Of a DNA stretch of 64,000 nucleotides, positions 57,691 to 64,000 are shown one piece after another. Position 1 is the stretch's first letter. Every line of letters starts with the position of its first letter. A program made the translations under genes and the position numbers. Source of the DNA: Ignavibacteria bacterium (GTDB lineage: Bacteria; Bacteroidota; Ignavibacteria; SZUA-365); assembly GCA_016720835.1 (NCBI GenBank), contig JADKJW010000003.1:62001-126000 (forward strand), in the 5' to 3' direction. Below the pieces are notes generated by a model that saw only the letters and a list, made by a program, of their open reading frames with translations, made no database searches and had not been told where the DNA came from.

Positions 57691-58518
57691 TCAGATCTCG
57701 CCGACGGAGGACTGGCGGCTCGCGAAAAATTCTATGGCCCGCGCGGCCGCGGCCTGCTCGGCGGCTTTCTTGCTGCCGCCCGTGCCGCCGCCGACGGGAA
57801 TGCCGTTCACCTGCACTTCGACGGTGAACACGGGGCTGTGATCGGGCCCGCTCTCGCCGATCGTGACGTAGCGCGGGATACCCATGCCGTTGGCCTGCGC
57901 GAATTCCAGCAGGCGGCTCTTGTAGTTCTCGTCGATGGAAAGGCGGGAGGCGGGGAACTGCTTGAGAATTTGATCTTCGACGAAGGTCTTCGCGGCCTTG
58001 TAACCGCCATCGAGGTAGATCGCCGCGACGAAGGCTTCCACCGCGTCGACGACGATGGACTCACTGCCGGAACGGATGGACTGATGCGCGCTCGGACTCA
58101 TGAGCACGAAGTCCTCCACCCGCAGACGATGCGCGCATTCGGCGAGCGAGGTCCGGCTGACGATGCGCGCGCGGACCTTCGAGAGTTCGCCCTCCTCGGC
58201 TTCGGGGAAGGTGTTGTACAGATACTCGGCGACGATGAGGTTCAGGATCGAATCGCCGAGGAATTCCATGCGCTCGTTCGACTGCGTGATGCCGGGCGGG
58301 CACAGCTGCAGGAAGGAACGATGAATGATGGCCTGGATGAAGTACTTGTCGTGCCGGACATGGTAGCCGGTGCGCGCCGTGAATTCATCGCTGTCGAAAC
58401 TGACGGTCGCGGTAAGCGCAACGCGCCCTTCTTCCTGGGAATGCTCCGGGGAAGAAACGACGGCCGTTTTCTTGGAGGTGCTGCGTGGGGTGAGAAAGAT
58501 CTTCAGGAGCCGGAACAT
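57691..58518 (-). CDS. rnc: Ribonuclease III
   Basis: A 275-residue double-strand RNA endonuclease. The signature ERMEFLGDSILNLIVAEYL with its acidic residues, the second acidic site in DAVEAFVAAIYLDGG and a C-terminal dsRNA-binding domain (SRLLEFAQANGMGIPRYVTIGESGPDHSPVFTVEV...GGSKKAAEQAAAARAI) are all present. The N-terminal 45 residues are an extension without catalytic role. The start at 58518 leaves 20 bp to the fabF stop, and the longer frame is not homologous. Position after acpP-fabF is the conserved bacterial arrangement. It matures rRNA and some mRNAs. Confidence 0.96.
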   Translation of the reverse strand: MFRLLKIFLTPRSTSKKTAVVSSPEHSQEEGRVALTATVSFDSDEFTARTGYHVRHDKYFIQAIIHRSFLQLCPPGITQSNERMEFLGDSILNLIVAEYLYNTFPEAEEGELSKVRARIVSRTSLAECAHRLRVEDFVLMSPSAHQSIRSGSESIVVDAVEAFVAAIYLDGGYKAAKTFVEDQILKQFPASRLSIDENYKSRLLEFAQANGMGIPRYVTIGESGPDHSPVFTVEVQVNGIPVGGGTGGSKKAAEQAAAARAIEFFASRQSSVGEI

Positions 58519-58538
58519 ACTGGCTGGTAGTGCGCCCC

Positions 58539-59789
58539 TCAATCGCCGGTGTATTTCTTGAACAGCAGGGTGGTGTTGTGTCCGCCGAATCCGAACGTGT
58601 TGGTGATCGCCACGTTCACCGTGTGGTCGATGGCGGCGCCCGGCACGTAGTCCAGGTCGCACTCGGGATCGGACGTGAACTGGTTGATGGTCGGATGCAC
58701 CTTGTCGTTGATCACCATCATGATGGTGGCGATCGACTCCACGGCGCCGGAAGCGCCGAGGAGATGCCCGATCATCGACTTGGTCGAATTGATCTTGACC
58801 TTCTGCGCGCGCTCCCCGAATACGGTGCGGATCGCGGCGCTCTCGTTCTTGTCGTTGTACGGCGTCGAGGTGCCGTGCGCGTTGATGAGGTCCACGTCGT
58901 CGGGCGTCATCCCGGCGTCGGCAATGGCGAGCCGCATGGAGCGGACGGCACCCTCGCCTCCGGGCGCCGGCTCGGTGATGTGGTAGGCGTCGGCCGTGAA
59001 GCCGATGCCGCCGACCTCGCAGTAGATCTTCGCGCCGCGCGCCTTCGCGTGTTCGAGTTCCTCGAGCACGAGAATACCGCCTCCCTCTCCCATGACGAAA
59101 CCGTCGCGGTCCTTGTCGAAGGGACGGCTGGCCGTCAGCGGATCGTCGTTGCGCGTCGAGAGGGCGCGCATCGAACCGAAACCGCCCAGACCCATCGGAG
59201 TGATCGCGGCTTCCGCGCCGCCCGTCACCATCACATCAGCCATCCCGCGCTCGATCAGCATCACGGAATCGCCAATGGAGTGGGACGCGGTGGCGCAGGC
59301 GGACACGGTCGCGTAGTTCGGGCCTTTCAGCCCGAAGAGCATCGAAATATGCCCCGCCGCAATGTCGACGATCAGCATGGGAACGAAGAAGGGACTGATC
59401 TGGCGCGGGCCGTTGTTTTCGTAGTACAGCTTCTGCTGCTGAAAATTGGTCCACATTCCGCCGATGCCGGATCCGACCACGACGCCCGCGCGGTTCTTGT
59501 CGTACGGCGCGTTCTCGAGCCCGCTGTCCGCCACCGCCTCCATGGCGGCCGCGACGGCGAAGTGCGTGAACGGATCCATGCGCTGCGCGGCCTTGCGGTC
59601 GAGCACTTTCCCGGCATCGAAGTTCCTGACCTCGCAGGCGAACTTCGTCTTGAACTCAGTCGTGTCGAAATGAGTGATGGGGCCCGCGCCGCTCACGCCC
59701 GCCAACAAATTGGTCCAGAACTCCTGGACGTTGTTGCCGAGTGGATTGACGGTGCCCATACCGGTGACGACGACACGGCGCTTCCTCAT
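58539..59789 (-). CDS. fabF: 3-oxoacyl-ACP synthase II
   Basis: A 416-residue thiolase-fold condensing enzyme that elongates acyl-ACP with malonyl-ACP. The catalytic triad is clear: Cys in VSACATASHSIG, His in NAHGTSTPYND and His in SMIGHLLGASG. The N-terminal RRVVVTGMGTVNPLGNN and the C-terminal NTFGFGGHNTTLLFK are diagnostic. The length is typical. It sits between acpP and rnc in the lipid operon. Confidence 0.97.
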   Translation of the reverse strand: MRKRRVVVTGMGTVNPLGNNVQEFWTNLLAGVSGAGPITHFDTTEFKTKFACEVRNFDAGKVLDRKAAQRMDPFTHFAVAAAMEAVADSGLENAPYDKNRAGVVVGSGIGGMWTNFQQQKLYYENNGPRQISPFFVPMLIVDIAAGHISMLFGLKGPNYATVSACATASHSIGDSVMLIERGMADVMVTGGAEAAITPMGLGGFGSMRALSTRNDDPLTASRPFDKDRDGFVMGEGGGILVLEELEHAKARGAKIYCEVGGIGFTADAYHITEPAPGGEGAVRSMRLAIADAGMTPDDVDLINAHGTSTPYNDKNESAAIRTVFGERAQKVKINSTKSMIGHLLGASGAVESIATIMMVINDKVHPTINQFTSDPECDLDYVPGAAIDHTVNVAITNTFGFGGHNTTLLFKKYTGD

Positions 59790-59870
59790 GCAGATCCTCC
59801 GAACATGATGGCCCTCCGCTGAGGGCCGGGTGTTGATTGCGATACTGATCGAAAAAGGAAAGCCCGCCCG

Positions 59871-60113
59871 TCAGGCCGGCAGGTGTCCCGAGATATAGGT
59901 GACGGCGTCGCCGACGGTCGTGATCTTTTCGGCATCCTCGTCCGCGATCGTGAGGTTGAATGCTTTTTCGAATTCCATCACGAGTTCAACGGTGTCGAGC
60001 GAGTCTGCCCCGAGGTCGTTGGTGAACGACGCGGTATCGGTGATCTGGCTCTCTTCGACGCCGAGCTTGTTGACGATGATCTGCTTTACTTTCTGGACGA
60101 CATCTTCCGACAT
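59871..60113 (-). CDS. acpP: Acyl carrier protein
   Basis: An 80-residue acidic four-helix protein with the phosphopantetheine attachment serine in GADSLDTVELVMEFE. It carries growing acyl chains between the enzymes of the fatty acid synthesis cluster. An AGG-rich ribosome site precedes the ATG. Position between fabG and fabF is the usual one. High acidity and the standard length leave little doubt. Confidence 0.97.
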   Translation of the reverse strand: MSEDVVQKVKQIIVNKLGVEESQITDTASFTNDLGADSLDTVELVMEFEKAFNLTIADEDAEKITTVGDAVTYISGHLPA

Positions 60114-60171
60114 GGGAAAACCTCCGAATGGAATGGGTGGTGTGGTGTATGAGACGACTGCGAGAAACGAC

Positions 60172-60918
60172 TTACATGATCATGCCGCCATCAACGCATA
60201 AAACTTGACCAGTAATATAATCAGAATTCTTCGAAGCAAGGAATGCGGCCGCGCGGGCCACGTCGGCGGGCGTGCCGCCGCGCTTCAGGGGAATCACTCC
60301 CATGAACGCCGCGCGCTGCTCCTCGCTGAGCACGGCGGTCATTTCGGTCTCGATATATCCCGGCGCGATGGCGTTGACGGTGATGTTGCGCCCGGCGAGT
60401 TCCTTGGCGATGGATTTCGTGAATCCGATCAATCCCGCCTTGGATGCGGAATAATTCGACTGCCCTGCATTACCCATGACTCCTACGACGGAGCTGATGT
60501 TGATGATTTTTCCCGCCCGCTGGCGCATCATCGCCTTGGACACGGCCCGGGTCATCAGGAAGGAACCCTTCAGATTGACGGTCATCACCATGTCCCAATC
60601 CTCGTCGGCCATGCGCATCAGCAGCTTGTCGCGCGTGATGCCCGCGTTGTTGACGAGGATGTCGATGCGCCCGCATTCGGCAATGGTCTCCTCCACATTC
60701 TTCTCGACGTTGGCGGCGTCGGTGATGTCCACCTGCCGCGCGATCACGGTGCGGCCCAGCGCGCGCCATTCGGCGGCGGCCGCTTCGAAGTCTTCCGGAA
60801 ACGCGCGGTCGAAGATGACGAGGTTCGCGCCCTCGCGCGCGAATTCGTCGGCAATGGCCCGGCCGATGCCGCGCGCGGCGCCGGTGATGAGGGCGACGGT
60901 GTTGTCGAGCAGACTCAT
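60172..60918 (-). CDS. fabG: 3-oxoacyl-ACP reductase
   Basis: A 248-residue NADPH-dependent short-chain dehydrogenase that makes the first reduction of the elongation cycle. Family residues: the TGAARGIG cofactor loop, NNAG, the catalytic Ser in ISSVVG, Tyr and Lys in YSASKAG, and PGYIETEM. The ATG at 60918 follows AAAGGGA. A longer frame extends upstream without similarity. The genes on both sides are fabD and acpP. Confidence 0.95.
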   Translation of the reverse strand: MSLLDNTVALITGAARGIGRAIADEFAREGANLVIFDRAFPEDFEAAAAEWRALGRTVIARQVDITDAANVEKNVEETIAECGRIDILVNNAGITRDKLLMRMADEDWDMVMTVNLKGSFLMTRAVSKAMMRQRAGKIINISSVVGVMGNAGQSNYSASKAGLIGFTKSIAKELAGRNITVNAIAPGYIETEMTAVLSEEQRAAFMGVIPLKRGGTPADVARAAAFLASKNSDYITGQVLCVDGGMIM

Positions 60919-60968
60919 GAGCGTTCCCTTTCTTCGTTCAGTGTGGGGTGATGGTGACGCGGACCGCC

Positions 60969-61874
60969 TCAGACGGACGCGAGCTCCTCGGCCTTGCCCG
61001 CGGTGCGGCACGGGGAATCGGGACTGATCCGCTTGAGCAGCCCCTGCAGCACGTTGCCGGGACCCGCCTCCACGAATTGCGTCACGCCGTCGCGCAGCAT
61101 GTTGCGCATGGACGCCTCCCACAAAACGGGAGAGGTCATCTGACGGAACAGCATCTCGCGGATCACGGAAGCTTCGCGTACGGGCTCGCCCGTGACGTTG
61201 GCGTACACCGGGTATCGCGCGTCGCTGATGTCCGTCGCGTCGAGCACGGCGCCGATTTCGTCCTGCGCGTACTGCATGAGCGGCGAGTGGAAGGCCCCGC
61301 TGACGGGCAGCTTCTTCACGATGCGCACGCCCTTCGCCTTGAGCACTTCCATGGCCTTGTCGATGCCTTCGATGCTGCCGGATATCACGATCTGCCCCGG
61401 CGAGTTGAAATTCGCCGCCTGCACGATGCCCGCGCCGCGAGCTTCGGCGCAGGCCTCTTCCACGAGAGCGGGTTCGGCGCCGATCACGGCTGCCATGGTG
61501 CCGGGCGAGCGCGTGCCGCTCTCCTGCATCAGCTCGCCGCGCTTCTTCACGAGGCGCAGACCATCCTCGAAACGCAGCGCCCCCGCCGCCGTCAGCGCGG
61601 AGTATTCGCCGAGCGAATGGCCCGCCGCCGCCGAAGGCGTGTCGGTCAGCAGCCGCGCGACAATGATGCTGTGCACGAAAATCGCGGGCTGCGTGTACAT
61701 GGTCTGACGCAGTTCGTCTTCCGGCCCTTCGAAACAGATGCGGCGCAGGTCGGCGCCCATGATGTCGTTGGCGATGTCGAACAGGTCGCGCGCCTCGGGA
61801 AAACGCTCGGCGAGGTCCTTGCCCATGCCGACGTACTGCGAGGCTTGTCCCGGAAACAGGAATGCGGTGCTCAT
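60969..61874 (-). CDS. fabD: Malonyl-CoA:ACP transacylase
   Basis: A 301-residue enzyme that loads malonyl groups on acyl carrier protein. The nucleophile serine is in AGHSLGEYSA, the substrate Arg site is nearby and the catalytic His is in SGAFHSPLM. The N-terminal FLFPGQASQYVGMG is diagnostic. ATG 61874 gives the family start, and ATG 61883, 4 bp after the fabH stop, is an alternative with three more residues. Confidence 0.96.
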   Translation of the reverse strand: MSTAFLFPGQASQYVGMGKDLAERFPEARDLFDIANDIMGADLRRICFEGPEDELRQTMYTQPAIFVHSIIVARLLTDTPSAAAGHSLGEYSALTAAGALRFEDGLRLVKKRGELMQESGTRSPGTMAAVIGAEPALVEEACAEARGAGIVQAANFNSPGQIVISGSIEGIDKAMEVLKAKGVRIVKKLPVSGAFHSPLMQYAQDEIGAVLDATDISDARYPVYANVTGEPVREASVIREMLFRQMTSPVLWEASMRNMLRDGVTQFVEAGPGNVLQGLLKRISPDSPCRTAGKAEELASV

Positions 61875-61887
61875 GGCGGGCATCCCG

Positions 61888-62874
61888 TCAGATCGACCAT
61901 TTGATGTAGGTGGCGCCCCAGGTGTATCCGGCGCCGAAGGCCGCGAGCACCACGTTGTCGCCGCGCTTCAACCTGCCGTCGGCGTAATATTCCGCCAGGC
62001 AGCTCGGAATGGTGGCCGCCGTCGTGTTGCCGTAACGGTCGATGTTGATCATGACCTTCGACATGTCCACGCCCATGCGGTCCGCCGTTGCCCGGATGAT
62101 GCGCATGTTGGCCTGATGCGGCACGAGCCACGCGACGTCGGCACCGGTGAGGTTGTTGCGCTTCATGATTTCCTCGGAGACGTCGGCCATGCCGACCACC
62201 GCCACCTTGAACACGGCCTTGCCGTCCTGATGGATGTAGTGCCAGCGCTTGTCGACGGTCTCATGCGTCGCAGGATTGCGGCTCCCGCCCGCCTTCATGT
62301 GCAGGGCTTCCTCGCCGGAGCCGTCGAGATAATTCACCCAGTCAATGATGCCGTAGCCCTCTTCCTCGCTCGGCTCCAGCAGCACCGCCGCTCCGCCGTC
62401 GCCGAAGAGAATCGCGGTGTTGCGGTCTTCGAAGTCGACGATCGAGGTCATCTTGTCGGCACCGATGATCAGCACCTTCTTGTACGTGCCGCTCTGGATG
62501 AACTGCACACCGGTGGCGAGGGCGTAGAGGAAGCCCGAACAGGCGCCGCTGAGATCGAAGCCCCAGGCGTTCTTCGCGCCGAGCTTGTGCTGCACGAGGG
62601 CTGCGGTGGACGGGAAGAACATGTCGGGCGTGACCGTCGCGACGATGATCAGTTCCACTTCCTCGGCTCCGATGCCCCGCATGGCAAGGGCGCGGCGGGC
62701 GGCCCCGACGGCGAGGTCGGAGGTGCCGCCTTCCTCGAGGAAGCGGCGCTCGCGGATGCCCGTGCGCGAGACGATCCACTCATCCGTGGTCTGAAGATAC
62801 GCGGTGTACGTGCTGTTTGGAACGACCTTGTCCGGGGCGTAATGCCCGACGGCGGTGATGGCTGCTGTTTTCAT
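61888..62874 (-). CDS. fabH: 3-oxoacyl-ACP synthase III
   Basis: A 328-residue initiating condensing enzyme that joins acetyl-CoA (or another primer) and malonyl-ACP. The catalytic Cys lies in DLSGACSGFLYAL, His in WLVPHQANMRI and Asn in RYGNTTAATIPSCL. The N-terminal MKTAAITAVGHYAPDKVVPN and WIVSRTGIRERRF are typical. The frame is open further upstream, where it overlaps plsX in another phase. The ATG at 62874 fits the family. Confidence 0.97.
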   Translation of the reverse strand: MKTAAITAVGHYAPDKVVPNSTYTAYLQTTDEWIVSRTGIRERRFLEEGGTSDLAVGAARRALAMRGIGAEEVELIIVATVTPDMFFPSTAALVQHKLGAKNAWGFDLSGACSGFLYALATGVQFIQSGTYKKVLIIGADKMTSIVDFEDRNTAILFGDGGAAVLLEPSEEEGYGIIDWVNYLDGSGEEALHMKAGGSRNPATHETVDKRWHYIHQDGKAVFKVAVVGMADVSEEIMKRNNLTGADVAWLVPHQANMRIIRATADRMGVDMSKVMINIDRYGNTTAATIPSCLAEYYADGRLKRGDNVVLAAFGAGYTWGATYIKWSI

Positions 62875-62906
62875 GTGTTGCTTTGAATGTGCGTAAATGT
62901 GCGGAT

Positions 62907-63917
62907 TCAGCTTCCGGGTGCGGTGTGCGCGGCCATCGCCTGCGCGATGCGGCCGGTCACGCCCCGGTCTATCGTTTCCTTCGCTTTCAGGATCATGTTC
63001 TTGATGGCGCGCGGCGTTGAACGTCCGTGGCCGATGATGCTGACGCCGTTGACTCCGAGCAGGGGGACACCGCCGTAATCCTGATAGTCCCAATCCTTCA
63101 TCGCCGTGCGGAGGGCGCCCGCGGCGAAGCCGATGCGCAGTTTGTCGAGAAGACTCTTCTCCGCGACGCGGCGGAAGGTCGCCTTCAGAAAACCGGGAAC
63201 GGACTCCGCCACTTTCAAGATGACATTCCCGGTGAAACCATCGCACACGACCACATCCACCGTCCCCTTGAATATGTCGCCGCCTTCCACGTTGCCGTGG
63301 AAATTGATCGCGGCCTCCTTCAGCATGCGATGCGCCGCGACGGGAACCTCGCCGCCCTTGCTGTCTTCTTCACCCACATTCAGGAGTCCCACGGACGGTC
63401 GGTCGACGCCGCGCATGAGTTCCGTGTAGATCGAACCCATCATGGCAAACTGTACGAGATGGTGCGCCTTGCAATCGACATTCGCTCCGGCATCCACCAG
63501 CAGCGTCCACCCGCGCACGGTGGGCATGAAGGTGCCGATGGTCGGACGCGCAACGCCGGGGACTCTGCCGAGAATGAGCGTGGAGGCGGCCATCACCGCG
63601 CCGGTGTTGCCCGCGCTGATGAATCCCTGCGCATCGCCGGCCTTGTGGGCTTCGAGCGCGCGGCCCATCGACGAGTCCTTCTTCGTTTTCAACGCGCTCA
63701 TCGCGCTGTCGTGCATGTCGATGATTTCCGTGGTGTGCACGACCGTGAGACGGCCGTCGTCCGCCCTGCCGGCGAGGTACGGCGCAATGCGTTCGGCGTC
63801 ACCGTACAGCGCGATGGCGAAATCGCAGCGCGGATCAGCGAGACATTCAAGAGCGCCTTTGACTTCCGCTTCCGGAGCAAAGTCGCCCCCCATTGCATCG
63901 ACGGCGATCGTCACCAT
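62907..63917 (-). CDS. plsX: Phosphate acyltransferase PlsX
   Basis: A 336-residue enzyme that makes acyl-phosphate from acyl-ACP for phosphatidic acid synthesis. It starts VTIAVDAMGGDFAPEAEVKGA and carries SAGNTGAVMAAS, FMPTVRG, VDAGANVDCKA, NVGEEDSKGG and VCDGFTGNVILK, all family motifs. The start at 63917 is preferred over ATG 63929. It is the first visible gene of the lipid operon. The usual upstream rpmF and DUF177 genes would lie beyond the window edge. Confidence 0.96.
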   Translation of the reverse strand: MVTIAVDAMGGDFAPEAEVKGALECLADPRCDFAIALYGDAERIAPYLAGRADDGRLTVVHTTEIIDMHDSAMSALKTKKDSSMGRALEAHKAGDAQGFISAGNTGAVMAASTLILGRVPGVARPTIGTFMPTVRGWTLLVDAGANVDCKAHHLVQFAMMGSIYTELMRGVDRPSVGLLNVGEEDSKGGEVPVAAHRMLKEAAINFHGNVEGGDIFKGTVDVVVCDGFTGNVILKVAESVPGFLKATFRRVAEKSLLDKLRIGFAAGALRTAMKDWDYQDYGGVPLLGVNGVSIIGHGRSTPRAIKNMILKAKETIDRGVTGRIAQAMAAHTAPGS

Positions 63918-64000
63918 GTGTGCGTGCACAGGAGGGTATCGGAGTGTGCGAAATACTATAGCGTGCTGTCGAGCGCGGACGCTTCAGGGCGGCATCACCC

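Overview
The window reads as one chromosomal segment of a GC-rich, Gram-negative member of the FCB (Bacteroidota/Chlorobiota/Ignavibacteriota/Kapabacteria) lineage. The main evidence is six proteins that end in a type IX secretion (T9SS) C-terminal sorting domain, with the NPFN-type motif, a GRxVATL-like segment, SGMY/PGVY and a final Lys or Arg tail. The G+C content, the beta-propeller and PKD-type surface proteins and the SSS/M24/LysE complement fit an Ignavibacteria- or Kapabacteria-like organism, but genus cannot be decided from the sequence alone. No rRNA, tRNA, CRISPR array, integrase or transposase was found.

Layout. (1) 1-6.4 kb: a truncated glycine-rich secreted protein, a divergent lipoate-ligase-like protein, and a T9SS-exported subtilisin. 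(2) 6.5-16 kb, almost all minus strand: alanine racemase translationally coupled to a PAS/GAF sensor, a BNR-repeat surface protein, a LysE exporter, a periplasmic glutathione peroxidase, and a two-gene unit joining half of an indolepyruvate:ferredoxin oxidoreductase alpha subunit to a PLP amino-acid decarboxylase. (3) 15.8-21 kb: an M24 aminopeptidase, a sodium:solute symporter, a Phd/VapC-type toxin-antitoxin pair with a clear promoter, and a glycosyltransferase. (4) 21.4-35 kb: a nine-haem T9SS cytochrome, a 1,320-codon surface protein with eleven carboxypeptidase-regulatory repeats, a CsbD/YqjD-like stress protein, an aminotransferase, PriA and a propeller-like surface protein. (5) 35-43 kb: an MFS - SpoIIE phosphatase - YajQ - amidase run, small zinc-ribbon proteins, a CoA-binding protein, DUF1569 and CYTH proteins. 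(6) 43-50.6 kb: the accessory part of the window, with a poly-C tract, a decayed lipoprotein gene, a metalloprotease, a 21-bp minisatellite and a DinD homologue. (7) 51-54.3 kb: a histidine kinase and a response regulator fused to a thioredoxin-reductase-like flavoprotein, bracketed by the same repeat family. (8) 54.7-63.9 kb: gcvP followed by the canonical plsX-fabH-fabD-fabG-acpP-fabF-rnc phospholipid/fatty-acid cluster, all on the minus strand.

Three otherwise intact genes carry small frameshifts (aminotransferase, MFS transporter, and two compensating shifts in the repeat protein). Together with the 61-nt poly-C run this points either to residual sequencing or assembly error or to real phase-variable sites. 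Two of the insertions lie in the same 12-bp context. The least explained items are the isolated oxidoreductase half coupled to a decarboxylase, the repeat-bracketed redox two-component unit, the haem-rich T9SS cargo and the several short tandem or palindromic repeat families in intergenic DNA.
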